From assembly GCA_963839285.1 (NCBI GenBank), contig CAWIUN010000029.1, positions 1 to 64,000 on the forward strand: 64,000 nt of DNA, written 5' to 3'. This DNA is from DASSSQ01 sp963839285 (GTDB taxonomy: Bacteria > Actinomycetota > Thermoleophilia > Gaiellales > Gaiellaceae). Under the pieces are notes generated by a model. It was not told the origin of the DNA and did not search any database. It saw only the letters and a program-made list of their open reading frames with translations. Both the position numbers and the translations under genes were made by a program. This document shows positions 42,796 to 53,798 of the stretch, piece after piece (position 1 is the first letter of the stretch; each line of letters starts with the position of its first letter).

Positions 42796-43356
42796 ATGCG
42801 CGAGCTGTTCGACGCGATCGCCGCAGGCGAGGTCGACACGGTCCGGCGCCTGGTCTCCGACGACGCGACCCTCGCCGGCTGCCGCAACGAGGACGGCGTC
42901 TCCGCGCGGATGGTCGCCCGCTACCACGGGCAGACGGAGATCGTCGGCGTGCTCGTCGACGCCGGTCCCGAGCTCGACGTCTTCGAGGCGGCCGCCCTCG
43001 GAGCCGACGAGCGGCTCGACGAGCTGCTGGCCCACGACCGCGCGCTCGTGAAGGCGCGTTCGGCCGACGGCTTCACGCCGCTCCACCTCGCCAGCTTCTT
43101 CGGCCATCCGCAGGCCGCGCGGCTGCTCGTCGAGCGCGGCGCGGACGTCGGGGACGTCGCCCGGAACGAGCTGAAGGTGCAGCCGCTGCACAGCGCCGCC
43201 GCGGCGCGGCAGCTCGAGATCGTCGAGCTCCTGCTCGACCACGGCGCCGACCCGAACGCGCGCCAGCAGGGCGCGCACACGCCGCTCGACGCGGCCCGCC
43301 AGAGCGGCGACGACGCGCTCGCCGAGCTGCTCCTCGCGCGCGGCGCTACTCCCTGA
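42796..43356 (+). CDS. ankyrin-repeat protein, 186 aa
   Basis: MRELFDAIAAGEVDTVRRLVSDDATL starts a stack of about four to five ankyrin repeats with clear consensus: DGFTPLHLASFFGHPQAARLLVERGADV and QPLHSAAAARQLEIVELLLDHGADPNAR. It is a small soluble interaction module. The partner is unknown. The repeat element ends 11 bases before ATG 42796, so it supplies part of the gene's leader. Confidence 0.9.
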   Translation: MRELFDAIAAGEVDTVRRLVSDDATLAGCRNEDGVSARMVARYHGQTEIVGVLVDAGPELDVFEAAALGADERLDELLAHDRALVKARSADGFTPLHLASFFGHPQAARLLVERGADVGDVARNELKVQPLHSAAAARQLEIVELLLDHGADPNARQQGAHTPLDAARQSGDDALAELLLARGATP

Positions 43357-44602
43357 CGAGCTCGATCCCCGCGTCGGGGAGCTGCTCGACGCCGCCCTCG
43401 GCGACGTGGATGACGCGGTCGACCCCGTGCCGCCTGAGCAAGGACGCGGCGAGGGCGCTGCGATTCCCGGCCGAGCAGGCGACCGCGAGCGGCTTGCCGT
43501 CCGGCAGCTCGGGCGGACCCTCGCGGAGCTCGTGGTAGGGGACGTGCAGCGATCCCGCGACGTGGCCCTCCTCCCACTCGTCGTCCTCGCGCACGTCGAG
43601 GAGCAGCACCTCGTCGTCCCGCAGCCGCTCGGCCAGCCCGGCCACGTCCAGGGCAGGCGTCGTCTCGAACGGACCCGTCCGGGGGCCTGTCCCCCAGACA
43701 TGGACGTTGCGGACGCCCACCGCCTCGAGCAGGCGCACCATCGCCGCGTCGGTCACGAGCACGTCCGCGTCGAGGTCGACGACCCAGGCCGCGCGGGTGC
43801 CGACGCCGCTGTGGGCGGTCGTGACGTTGACGGCGCCGGGGAGGTGGCGGGCGTCGAAGTCGCGCGGCTCGCGGCCGTCGAGGAGGAGCGCGCCCGCCTC
43901 GAGCAGGGCCCGGGCGCGCGGCTCGGGCAACGGCGCGAGCGTCGCCGCCGCGGCCGGCGGCCCCTCGCGGTTCAGCTCGACGATCCGCTCGAAGTTCGGC
44001 GGCTGCGGGACCTGCTCGGCGGTCAGGCGGCGGACGAACTCGTCCTCGTCCGCGATCAGGCACCAGGGGTTCGTGCGCCGCTCGTGGCCGATCGTCGAGG
44101 ACGGCTTCTCGCTCATGCCGGCGCCGCCGCACATCGAGCCGCCGACGTGCGCGGGCCAGAGCTCGACGTGGTCCTCGAGCTCGAGCAGGCGGCGGATCGT
44201 CCCGAAGAGCGCCCGCGCGCCCTCCTCGGGGTCGACGGCGAGGTCGGGCCGGGCGACGTCGCCGACGAAGAGCGAGTCGCCGGAGAGCAGGATCCGCTCG
44301 TCGACGAGGTAGGAGCGGTGCTCCGGGCGGTGACCGGGCGTCTCGAGCGCGCGGATCGGCGTCTTCCCGAGCCGGAGCTCGTCGCCGTCGAAGGGCTCGA
44401 GGCCGAGCCGCGCCCGGCCGGAGACGTGGTCGGCGTGCGTGTGCGTCTCGAGCACGTGCCGGAGCGAGAAGCCGTGCAGGGCCGCGAGCTCGAGGTAGTC
44501 CTCGACCTCCCACTTCGGGTCGACGACCGCCGCCTCGCCGCCCGCCGCGAGCAGGTAGGAGGCGCAGCCGAGGTCCTCGTGCAGCACCTGGCGGAAGAAC
44601 AT
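43346..44602 (-). CDS. MBL-fold hydrolase with two rhodanese domains (persulfide dioxygenase-like)
   Basis: A 418-residue fusion. The metallo-beta-lactamase domain (~1-220) has the ETHTHADHVSGRARL zinc/iron motif, TPGHRPEHRSYL and LSGDSLFVGDVARPDL, the usual ETHE1/persulfide dioxygenase pattern. Two rhodanese domains follow: the first (LLDGREPRDFDARHLPGAVNV) lacks an obvious catalytic Cys, and the second has the active loop ACSAGNRSALAA. It probably oxidises glutathione-like or mycothiol persulfides. It overlaps the ankyrin gene tail-to-tail by 11 bases. Confidence 0.9.
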   Translation of the reverse strand: MFFRQVLHEDLGCASYLLAAGGEAAVVDPKWEVEDYLELAALHGFSLRHVLETHTHADHVSGRARLGLEPFDGDELRLGKTPIRALETPGHRPEHRSYLVDERILLSGDSLFVGDVARPDLAVDPEEGARALFGTIRRLLELEDHVELWPAHVGGSMCGGAGMSEKPSSTIGHERRTNPWCLIADEDEFVRRLTAEQVPQPPNFERIVELNREGPPAAAATLAPLPEPRARALLEAGALLLDGREPRDFDARHLPGAVNVTTAHSGVGTRAAWVVDLDADVLVTDAAMVRLLEAVGVRNVHVWGTGPRTGPFETTPALDVAGLAERLRDDEVLLLDVREDDEWEEGHVAGSLHVPYHELREGPPELPDGKPLAVACSAGNRSALAASLLRRHGVDRVIHVAEGGVEQLPDAGIELVRE

Positions 44603-44656
44603 GCGTCGGGTCTGCCCCGCCGCGCCGGTCCCGAACCCGGGAGCGGCTGCGCGCGC

Positions 44657-45338
44657 TCAGGCCGGCGGTCGCAGCACCGCGAACGGGTCGGTGATCTCGA
44701 GGTCGCGCGAGCGGAAGCGGAAGACCGCCGCGGGCCGGCCGCCCGTCCTGCCCGGCGACTGCCGCTCGCCGGTCGCCTCCAGCACGCCGCGCCGGAGCAG
44801 CACCCGCTGCAGGTTCGTCGGCGAGACGTCGTAGCCGAGCCCGGCGCGGTAGATCTCGCGGAGCTCCGAGATCGTGAACGTCGCGGGTGCGAGCGCGAAG
44901 CCCGCGTTCGTGTAGGAGAGCTTCGCCCGCAGCCTCGCCCGCCCCGCGAGCACGATCTGCTCGTGGTCGTAGGCGAGCTCCGGCAGCCGTCCGACCGGGT
45001 GCCAGCCCGTGTCCGCCGGCACCGCGGGGTCGACGCCGGCCGGGACGAGGCCGAGGTAGGCGGTCGCGAGCTCCCAGCCGTCGGGGTTGCGGTCCGGGCT
45101 CGCTGCGGGTCTCCAGCTGCTCGAGGTGCGCGACCTCGTGCACGTCGACCTTCGCGGCCAGGTGCCGCAGGATCGACTGCTCGAGCGTCTCGCCGGGCTC
45201 GAGCCGGCCGCCGGGCAGCGCCCACGAGCCCGCGTAGGGGTCGCGGGCCCGCTGCCAGAGGAGCGCCTGCAGGTCGCCCTCCCGGACCTGGAGGACGACG
45301 CCGAGCACTGCGTGGGCGGGGCTGGTAGGCTGCTGCAT
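44657..45338 (-). CDS. NrtR-like Nudix-domain regulator, frame-interrupted
   Basis: The Nudix domain (HAVLGVVLQVREGDLQALLWQR, then YAGSWALPGGRLEPGETLEQSILRHLAAKVDV) has lost the catalytic REUxEExGU acids (RHLAAKVDV here), as in regulators rather than hydrolases. A C-terminal winged helix follows (PATFTISELREIYRAGLGYDVSPTNLQRVLLRRGVLEATGER). This matches NrtR/NadQ-type ADP-ribose-sensing repressors of NAD metabolism. The frame breaks near 45104 (LETRSEP to DRNPDGWELATAYL). It is divergent from the BMP lipoprotein gene. Confidence 0.82.
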
Positions 45339-45347
45339 CAGGTTTCC

Positions 45348-45358
45348 GACTGACAGTC
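45348..45358. promoter_or_regulatory. palindromic site in the nrtR-like/BMP intergenic region
   Basis: GACTG-A-CAGTC is a perfect inverted repeat in the 40-base gap between two divergent genes, followed by an AT-rich TCTAAAAC. It is a candidate operator for the NrtR-like regulator. Confidence 0.4.
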
Positions 45359-45378
45359 TAAAACTTCTGGGAGGGATC

Positions 45379-46434
45379 GTGAAGAAGCTGCTTCTCCTCG
45401 CCGCCGCGGCGCTGTCGGTCACGGTGGTCGGCTGCGGCGGGAGCTCCGGCTCGTCGTCGTCGTCGACCGCCTCGACGTCCACGGGCGCGTCCGCCGCCGG
45501 CTCGTCGATCAAGGTCGGGCTCGTCACCGACATCGGCCAGCTGAACGACCGCGGCTTCAACCACCTCGCCTTCACGGGGATGAAGCGCGCCGAGCGCGAG
45601 CTCGGGGTCGAGGGCCGCGTGCTCGAGTCGCCCTCGAGCTCCGACTACGTCCCCAACCTGTCGACGCTCGCCCGCCAGGGCTACGACCTCGTGATCGGCG
45701 TCGGCTTCGACCAGGCGAACGCGCTCGACGCCGTCGCGAAGAAGTTCCCCGGCGTCCACTTCGCGATCGTCGACGTCGCCCAGACCGACCTGCCCGGCAA
45801 GCCCGCGAACGTCCGCGGCCTGCTCTTCCGCGAGCAGCAGGTCGGCTACCTGGCCGGCTACCTCGCCGCGCTCGTGGCGCAGAAGGGCATCGGCTTCGCC
45901 GACAGAAAGCTCGTGATCTCGTCCGTCGGCGGGCAGAAGCAGCCGCCCGTCGACCGCTTCATCGCCGGCTACCAGGCCGGCGCGAGGAAGGCGGTGCCGG
46001 GGATCCAGACCCTGAACGGCTACTCGCAGGACTGGGTCGACCAGGCCAAGTGCAAGGAGATCGCGCTCGACCAGATCGCGCGCGGCGCGCAGGTCGTCTT
46101 CGCGGTCGCCGGCGGCTGCGGCCTGGGCGCGCTCGACGCCGCCAAGGGGCGGCAGGTCTGGGGGATCGGCGTCGACGCCGACCAGTCCTACCTCGGCCCG
46201 CACATCCTGACGAGCGCGACCAAGGGCGTCGACGAGGCCGTCTTCCAGACGATCCAGGACGTCGTCGACGGCAGCTTCGCCGGCGGCGACAAGGACTACG
46301 GGCTCGACCAGAAGGGCGTCGGGCTCGGCAAGATCTCGAAGCAGGTGCCGCAGGACCTGGTGGCCAAGGTCGACGAGGTCAGGCAGCAGATCGTCTCGGG
46401 CGAGATCGCGGACATCCCGACGACGGTCAAGTAG
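45379..46434 (+). CDS. BMP-family lipoprotein (ABC nucleoside/solute-binding protein)
   Basis: GTG 45379 gives MKKLLLLAAAALSVTVVGCGG with a lipobox (VVGC), then a Ser-rich linker and a type I periplasmic-binding fold. SIKVGLVTDIGQLNDRGFNHLAFTGMKRAERE is the BMP/PnrA hallmark, with VIGVGFDQANALDAVAKKFPGVHFAIVD and GCGLGALDAAKGRQVWGIGVDADQ. Such receptors bind nucleosides or related ligands. No ATPase or permease partner lies nearby, so it is an orphan in this window or its partners are elsewhere. Confidence 0.92.
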   Translation: MKKLLLLAAAALSVTVVGCGGSSGSSSSSTASTSTGASAAGSSIKVGLVTDIGQLNDRGFNHLAFTGMKRAERELGVEGRVLESPSSSDYVPNLSTLARQGYDLVIGVGFDQANALDAVAKKFPGVHFAIVDVAQTDLPGKPANVRGLLFREQQVGYLAGYLAALVAQKGIGFADRKLVISSVGGQKQPPVDRFIAGYQAGARKAVPGIQTLNGYSQDWVDQAKCKEIALDQIARGAQVVFAVAGGCGLGALDAAKGRQVWGIGVDADQSYLGPHILTSATKGVDEAVFQTIQDVVDGSFAGGDKDYGLDQKGVGLGKISKQVPQDLVAKVDEVRQQIVSGEIADIPTTVK

Positions 46435-46482
46435 GCGGGGCGCCGGGGACCCGCGGGCTCCTGCCGGCGGTAGGCTCGGCCC

Positions 46483-47872
46483 GTGCCGAGCCCCTCCGTC
46501 CTCCCCGGCGCCGAGCCCGCCTGGTGGCTCCGAGACGCCCGCGACTGGGACGACGCGGCGCCGCTCGAGCGCGACCTCGACGCGGACGTCGTCGTCGTCG
46601 GCGGCGGCTACACCGGGCTCTGGACGGCGCTCGCCCTGCGCGAGCGGGCGCCCGACCGGCACGTGACCCTGCTCGAGGCCGAGCACTGCGGCTTCGGGCC
46701 GAGCGGCCGCAACGGCGGCTTCTGCCACGGCTACTGGTCGTACCTGCCGACGCTGCTCGAGCGCTTCGACCGCGAGCGGGCGCTCGAGCTCTGCCGCGCC
46801 GGCGACCTGATCGTCCCCGGGATCCGCGCCTTCCTCGAGCGGCGCGGAGAGGACGCGTGGCTGCGCGAGGGCGGCATGCTCAAGGTCTCGACGACGCCCG
46901 CGCAGGACGCCTCCGTCGAGCACGCGGTCGCCGTCGCGCGCGAGGCGGGGCACCCGGAGGAGGCGACGCCGGTCGAGCGGCCGGGGATCTCGCCGGTCTT
47001 CCGCCGCGGCGTCTTCTACCGCGACGGCGCGACCGTGCACCCGGGCCGGCTCGTGCGGGCGCTCCGCCGGGCCGTCCTCGACGCGGGGGTCGAGCTCTAC
47101 GAGCGCACGCCCGCTCGACTTCGTGACGAATCGTCACTTGCGGCGAACGGGCACCGCGTCCGCGCCCGGGACGTCGTCGTCGCCACGAACGCCGCCGCGG
47201 CCGAGTGGGGCCCGGCGCGCGGGCGGATCACCGTCTTCGGCAGCTACGTCGTCCTGACCGAGCCGGTGCCGGAGCTGCTCGAGGAGATCGGCTGGACGGG
47301 CGGCGAGGCGCTGCTCGACTCGCGCATGTTCCTGCACTACTTCCGCACGACCGACGACGGGCGCGTCCTGATGGGCTCCGGCTCGGGCCCGATCGGCCAC
47401 GGCAGCCGGATCGACCGGCGCTTCACGCACGACGCGGACACCGTCGCTGCGCGCCGAACGGGGGCTGCGGCGCCTGCTGCCCGGGCTCGCCGGCGCGCGG
47501 ATCGAGGCGGCGTGGGGCGGTCCGATCGACGTCGCCGCCGACCACCTGCCCTTCATCGGCACCGCCCCCGGCGGACGGGTGCACTACGCGCTCGGCTACT
47601 CCGGCCACGGCGTCGGCCCCTCCTGGCTCGCGGGGCAGGCGCTCGCCTCGCTCGTCCTCGGCGCCGACGACGAGTGGCGCCGGCTGCCGCTCGTCGGCCG
47701 CCGCACCGCCCGGGTGCCGCGCGAGCCCTTCCGCCGGCTCGGCGGCGGCGCGATCCGGGCCGCGATCCTCGCCTGCGAGGAGGCCGACGAGCGCGGCCGC
47801 CGGGCGCCCGCCCTCGCCCGTCTCGGCGCGTTCGTGCCCCGCGCCCTCGGAATGCGTCTCGGGCAGCGCTGA
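46483..47872 (+). CDS. FAD-dependent oxidoreductase (PuuB/DadA-like), frame-interrupted
   Basis: An amine or amino-acid oxidase type flavoenzyme. It has the dinucleotide-binding ADVVVVGGGYTGLWTALALRERAP, LLEAEHCGFGPSGRNGGFCHGYW (the PuuB/glycine-oxidase FAD loop) and C-terminal HYALGYSGHGVGPSWLAG that closes the FAD site. The frame breaks near 47445 between HDADT and SLRAERGLRRLLPGL. Position before a polyamine importer suggests gamma-glutamylputrescine or polyamine oxidation, by inference from context. Confidence 0.87.
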
Positions 47873-47879
47873 ACGCCCC

Positions 47880-47928
47880 GCATTTCGCCGGTAGATCGGT
47901 TCCCGGTTGACGAAATGCGCAGCGACCT
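47880..47928. promoter_or_regulatory. inverted repeat before the Lrp-type regulator gene
   Basis: GCATTTCG and CGAAATGC are perfect 8-bp arms separated by 33 bases in the intergenic region. The spacing suits an Lrp/AsnC octamer contacting two half-sites, so autoregulation is likely. Confidence 0.4.
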
Positions 47929-47942
47929 TGTAGAACCCCGGC

Positions 47943-48472
47943 GTGACCGCGCAGCCCAGTAGCCGCGGCCCGGTCTCGCGGCCGCGCTCTCTCGACCGCG
48001 TCGACAAGGCGATCATCGAGGAGCTGCAGGCGAACGGGCGGGAGTCCTTCCGGGCGATCGCGGCCAAGGTCGGGATCGCCGAGGCGACCGTCCGCGCCCG
48101 GTACGCACGGCTCGTCGAGGACGGGATCCTGCAGGTCACGGGCGTCACCAACCCGCTCGGGCTCGGCTTCGAGGCGCAGGCGCTCGTCGGGGTCAACACC
48201 GCGGGCGCTCCCGGGCCCGTCGCCGACGAGATCGCCGCCTGGCCGGAGGCCGACTACGTCGTCGTCACGGCCGGCCGCTTCGACCTGCTCGTCGAGCTCG
48301 TCTGCGAGGACCGCCGGCAGCTGCTCGAGCTGACGAACCGGCTGCGCGCCCTCGACGGCGTCGTCACCACCGAGACCTTCCTCTACCTGCAGCTCTGCAA
48401 GCAGATCTACTCCTGGGGCACCCGGATCGCGACGAGCCGCGAGGGCGCCGGGCACGAGCGGAAGGAGACCGC

Positions 48473-48476
<4 letters not shown>
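47943..48476 (+). CDS. Lrp/AsnC-family transcriptional regulator
   Basis: The 177-residue protein starts at GTG 47943. A winged HTH (LDRVDKAIIEELQANGRESFRAIAAKVGIAEATVRARYARLVEDGIL) precedes a RAM ligand domain (GFEAQALVGVNTAGAPGPVADEIAAW, then YVVVTAGRFDLLVELVCEDRRQL). The family senses amino acids or related compounds. Its last base pairs overlap the start of the ABC ATPase gene, so it probably controls the polyamine operon of which it is the first or second gene. Confidence 0.92.
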
Positions 48477-49545
<1,069 letters not shown>

Positions 49546-49549
<4 letters not shown>

Positions 49550-50724
49550 GCAACGAGTACACCCGCGAAGAGCTGATCAGGCGTGCGGCCGCGGGCGGGG
49601 CGTTCCTGTCGCTGCCGGCGCTGATCGCCGCCTGCGGCGGAGGCGGCGGCATCAAGGGCGGCGCGGCGTCGAGCGCGGCGGCGACGACGACCGAGTCGAA
49701 GAAGCTGAAGGGCACGCTCGCGATCTCGAACTGGCCGCTCTACATCGACATCGACGAGAAGACGAAGAAGCGGCCGACGATCCAGCAGTTCCAGAAGGAG
49801 TACGGCGTCGCCGTCCGCTACATCGAGGACGTCAACGACAACGACCAGTTCTTCGGGAAGGTGCAGGCCCAGTTGCGGCGTGGGCAGGGCATCGACCGCG
49901 ACATCATGGTGCTGACCGACTGGATGGCGGCGCGCATGGTCCGGCTCGGCTGGGTGCAGAAGCTGGACAAGAGCGCGATCCCGAACGTCTCGAACCTGCA
50001 GCCCGCGCTGCGCGGCCCCGGCTGGGACGCGAACCGCGACTACTCGCTGCCCTGGCAGTCCGGCATGACCGGCATCGCCTACAACGAGAAGCTCGTCGGC
50101 GGCCCGGTCACCTCGATCGACCAGCTGCTGACCGACCCGAAGCTGAAGGGGAAGGTGACGCTGCTGACCGAGATGCCGGACACGGTCGGCCTCGTGATGC
50201 TCTCGAACGGCGACGACCCGTCGAAGGTGACCTCGGCCTCGTTCGACAAGGCGATCGCGAAGATCAAGAAGGCGGTCGACTCCGGCCAGGTGCGCCAGTT
50301 CACGGGCAACGACTACTCCGGGATGATGGCGAAGGGCGACGTCTGGGCCGCGACCGCCTGGTCGGGCGACGTCGTCCAGCTGCAGGCGGACAACTCCGAC
50401 CTCAAGTTCAACCTGCCGGACTCGGGCGGGATGATCTGGACCGACAACATGCTGATCCCGACCGGCGGCGACGTCTTCACGGCCTCGACGTTCATGAACT
50501 TCGTCTACCGGCCGAAGGTCGCCGCGCAGATCGAGGACTACGTCAACTACATCTGCCCGGTCGTCGGCGCCAAGGAGGTGCTGCTGAAGGAGGATCCGGA
50601 GATCGCCAACAACCAGCTGATCTTCCCGCCGCAGGCGACTCTCGACGAGGTGCACATCTTCGACGCGGACGCGGCCGACAACAAGGACTACAAGGCCAAG
50701 TTCCAGAAGCTGCTGGGGGCCTAG
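49546..50724 (+). CDS. spermidine/putrescine-binding protein (PotD type)
   Basis: MSNEYTREELIRRAAAGGAFLSLPALIAACGG carries a twin-arginine-like RR pair followed by a lipobox (IAAC), a plausible Tat lipoprotein signal. The mature PotD-like domain shows LAISNWPLYID, YIEDVNDNDQFFGKVQ, LPWQSGMTGIAYNEK and WAATAWSGDVVQL, typical of polyamine receptors. About 392 residues and intact. It gives the importer its substrate specificity. Confidence 0.92.
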
Positions 50725-50728
50725 CCGC

Positions 50729-51586
50729 GTGGGGCTGCTCCACCGCCACAAGGGCGCGATCCCGTACCTGCTGCTCGCACCGGGGCTCGGGTTCCTCGCC
50801 CTGTTCTTCGTCGTGCCGATCTACTACCTGGTCGACACGTCGCTGCAGACGGGCTCGATCGACGTCGGCTACACGTTCGACTGGGCGTGGCACAACTACG
50901 TCGACGCCGTCTCCGGCTACCAGGAGCAGTTCCTGCGCTCGATCTGGTACGCGGGCGTGGCGACGCTGATCGCGCTCGCGGTCAGCTACCCGCTCGCGTA
51001 CTGGATCGCCTTCCGCGGCGGCCGCTGGAAGAACCTGCTGCTGCTCGCGATCATCGCGCCCTTCTTCGTCACCTACCTGATCCGGACGCTCGCCTGGCAG
51101 ACGATCCTCGCCGACGAGGGCGTCGTCGCGAACACGCTCAGGCACGTCGGCCTGCTCTCGGCCAACGGCCGGCTGCTCGCCACCTCGACCGCGGTGATCG
51201 CCGGCATCACCTACAACTTCCTGCCCTTCATGGCGCTGCCGCTCTACGTCAGCCTCGAGCAGGTCGACCAGCGGCTCGTCGACGCGGCGCAGGACCTCTA
51301 CTCGTCGAAGGCGCAGGCGTTCCTGCGCGTGACGCTGCCGCTCTCGCTGCCGGGCGTCTTCGCCGGCACGCTGCTGACGTTCATCCCGGCGGTCGGCGAC
51401 TTCGTCAACGCCCAGCTGCTCGGCACGCCGGGGCAGTACATGATCGGCAACGTCATCCAGTCGAAGTTCCTCGTCCTGACCGACTACCCGCAGGCGGCGG
51501 CGCTGTCGGTGACGCTGATGGGGGCGATCCTCGTGATCGTGCTGACCTACGCGCGGCTGCTCGGGACCGAGCGGGTGACGGTGTGA
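50729..51586 (+). CDS. spermidine/putrescine ABC transporter permease (PotB type)
   Basis: A 285-residue permease with six helices. It opens IPYLLLAPGLGFLALFFVVPIYYLVDTSL, has APFFVTYLIRTLAWQTIL, and an EAA-type loop VDAAQDLYSSKAQAFLRVTLPLSLPG. GTG 50729 is four bases after the PotD-type stop, and its end overlaps the PotC-type start. Unbroken frame. Confidence 0.93.
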   Translation: MGLLHRHKGAIPYLLLAPGLGFLALFFVVPIYYLVDTSLQTGSIDVGYTFDWAWHNYVDAVSGYQEQFLRSIWYAGVATLIALAVSYPLAYWIAFRGGRWKNLLLLAIIAPFFVTYLIRTLAWQTILADEGVVANTLRHVGLLSANGRLLATSTAVIAGITYNFLPFMALPLYVSLEQVDQRLVDAAQDLYSSKAQAFLRVTLPLSLPGVFAGTLLTFIPAVGDFVNAQLLGTPGQYMIGNVIQSKFLVLTDYPQAAALSVTLMGAILVIVLTYARLLGTERVTV

Positions 51587-52431
51587 CCGCCGCGACGGCG
51601 GCCCAGGCGGTCCCGCGGCCGCGGCGGAACACGCTCGCGTTCGTGCGCCGGCACGTGCTGACGGTCTACGCGCTGCTCGCGCTCGTCTACCTGATGCTGC
51701 CGGTCAGCGTCGTGATCGCCTTCTCGTTCAACCAGCCGGCGGGGCGCTTCAACTACACCTGGCAGCAGTTCACCCTCCAGAACTGGACGAACCCGTTCGG
51801 CGTCCCCGGGATCAAGTCGGCGATCGAGCTCAGCCTCGAGATCGCGCTGCTCTCGAGCCTGGCCGCGACCGCGCTCGGGACGCTGATCGCGCTGGCGCTC
51901 GTCCGCTACCAGTTCCGCGGCCGCGGCTCGACCAACCTGCTGATCTTCGTGCCGATGACGAGCCCGGAGATCGTGCTCGGCGCCTCGCTGCTGGCCCTCT
52001 TCCTGAACTGGAACGTGCCGCTCGGCTTCACGACGATCCTGATCGCGCACGTCATGTTCAACATCAGCTTCGTCGTCGTCACCGTGCGGGCGCGGCTCGT
52101 CGGCTTCGACCGTCACCTCGAGGAGGCGGCGATGGACCTCGGCGCCAACGAATGGACGACCTTCCGCAAGGTGACCCTGCCGCTGATCGCGCCCGGGATC
52201 ATGGCCGCGCTGCTGCTCGCCTTCGCGCTCTCGGTCGACGACTTCGTGATCACCAACTTCAACGCCGGTGCGGAGGTGACGTTCCCGATGTACGTCTGGG
52301 GCGCCGCCCGCGTCGGCGTGCCGCCCCAGGTGAACGTGATCGGGACGGTGATCTTCGCCGTCGCGATCCTGGCGATGGTGGGCAACGTGCTCGTGCAGAT
52401 GAGCAGGCAACGGAAAGGAGCTGTCTCGTGA
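51583..52431 (+). CDS. spermidine/putrescine ABC transporter permease (PotC type)
   Basis: The 282-residue partner permease begins after a basic N-terminus with HVLTVYALLALVYLMLPVSVVIAFSFNQPAGRF. Its EAA loop is LEEAAMDLGANEWTTFRKVTLPLIAPGIM, and FALSVDDFVITNF is PotC-specific. GTG 51583 overlaps the PotB-type stop by four bases. Together with PotA-, PotB- and PotD-like proteins it completes a polyamine importer. Confidence 0.93.
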   Translation: MTAATAAQAVPRPRRNTLAFVRRHVLTVYALLALVYLMLPVSVVIAFSFNQPAGRFNYTWQQFTLQNWTNPFGVPGIKSAIELSLEIALLSSLAATALGTLIALALVRYQFRGRGSTNLLIFVPMTSPEIVLGASLLALFLNWNVPLGFTTILIAHVMFNISFVVVTVRARLVGFDRHLEEAAMDLGANEWTTFRKVTLPLIAPGIMAALLLAFALSVDDFVITNFNAGAEVTFPMYVWGAARVGVPPQVNVIGTVIFAVAILAMVGNVLVQMSRQRKGAVS

Positions 52432-53798
52432 CCCTCGACTTGCAGCAGGCCGCCCGCGACCACCTCTGGATGCACTTCACGCGCATGTCCGCGTACGCCG
52501 ACGCGGAGGTGCCGATCATCGTCCGGGGCGAGGGCTGCTACCTCGAGGACGCGAACGGCAGGCGCTACCTCGACGCGCTCGCGGGGCTCTTCGCGGTGCA
52601 GATCGGCTACTCCCACGGCGAGGAGATGGGGCAGGCCGCGCTCGCGCAGATGAAGGAGCTGCCCTTCTACACGAACTGGTCCTACGCGCACCCGCGGGCG
52701 ATCGAGCTCGCGCACGAGATCGCCTCGCTGACCCCCGGCGATCTCGGCCGTGTCTTCTTCGTCTCCGGCGGGTCGGAGGCGGTCGAGTCGGCGTGGAAGC
52801 TGGCGCGGCAGTTCCACGCGGCCCGCGGCGAGCGGCGCTGGAAGGTGATCGCCCGGCGGCTCGCCTACCACGGCACGACGATGGGCGCCCTCTCGATCAA
52901 CGGCATCCCCGGCCTCAAGAACGCCTTCGAGCCGCTCGTGCCGGACGCGCTCCACGTCCGCAACACGAACCGCTACCACCGGCCGCCCGGGGAGAGCGAG
53001 GAGGCGTTCACGGCGTTCCTGCTCGACGACCTCGAGGACACGATCAGGGCGGCCGGGCCGGAGACCGTCGCGATGGTGATCATGGAGCCGTGCCAGAACG
53101 CGGGCGGCGCGTTCACGCCGCCGGCCGGCTACTGGCGCGGCGTCCGCGAGATCTGCGACCGCTACGAGATCCTGCTCTGCGCCGACGAGGTGATCACCGG
53201 CTTCGGCCGGCTCGGCTCCTGGTTCGGCTCCGAGCACTACGACATCCGGCCCGACCTGATCACGACCGCGAAGGGCCTCTCGTCGGCCTACGCGGCGATC
53301 GGCGCCGTCGTCGCCGCCGACCACGTCTTCGAGCCGTTCCTCGACGACAAGGCGATGTACGCGCACGGGATCACCTTCGGCGGCCATCCGGTGATGGCGG
53401 CGCTCGCGCTCAAGAACATCGAGATCATGAAGCGCGAGCGGCTCGTCGAGCGGGTCCGCGACAACGGGCCGGGCTTCCGCGAGCGGCTCGAGCAGCTGCT
53501 CGACCTCGACATCGTCGGCGACGTGCGCGGGACCGGCTACTTCTACGCGCTCGAGCTCGTCAAGGACAAGGAGACGCGGCAGAGCTTCTCGGCCGACGAG
53601 TGCGAGACGCTGCTGCGCGGCTTCCTCTCGCCGCGCCTCTTCGAGAAGGGCCTGATCTGCCGGGCCGACGACCGCGGCGACCCGGTGATCCAGATCTCGC
53701 CGCCGCTCGTGGCGGGCTTCGAGGAGATCGACGAGCTGGTCGGCACGCTCGGCGAGGTGCTCGCCGAGGCGCAGGACCGCATGCACGCGCTCGCATGA
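52428..53798 (+). CDS. class III (omega) aminotransferase, putative polyamine/putrescine transaminase
   Basis: This 456-residue PLP enzyme starts at GTG 52428. The fold-type I motifs are VFFVSGGSEAVESAWKLARQ, AYHGTTMGALSING, VMIMEP-like AMVIMEPCQNAGGAF, ILLCADEVITGFGRLG and the PLP-binding Lys in LITTAKGLSSAY. The type is that of putrescine- or beta-alanine-pyruvate transaminases. Being co-transcribed with a PotABCD-type importer, it probably deaminates imported diamines. That role is inferred from context. Confidence 0.88.
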   Translation: MTLDLQQAARDHLWMHFTRMSAYADAEVPIIVRGEGCYLEDANGRRYLDALAGLFAVQIGYSHGEEMGQAALAQMKELPFYTNWSYAHPRAIELAHEIASLTPGDLGRVFFVSGGSEAVESAWKLARQFHAARGERRWKVIARRLAYHGTTMGALSINGIPGLKNAFEPLVPDALHVRNTNRYHRPPGESEEAFTAFLLDDLEDTIRAAGPETVAMVIMEPCQNAGGAFTPPAGYWRGVREICDRYEILLCADEVITGFGRLGSWFGSEHYDIRPDLITTAKGLSSAYAAIGAVVAADHVFEPFLDDKAMYAHGITFGGHPVMAALALKNIEIMKRERLVERVRDNGPGFRERLEQLLDLDIVGDVRGTGYFYALELVKDKETRQSFSADECETLLRGFLSPRLFEKGLICRADDRGDPVIQISPPLVAGFEEIDELVGTLGEVLAEAQDRMHALA

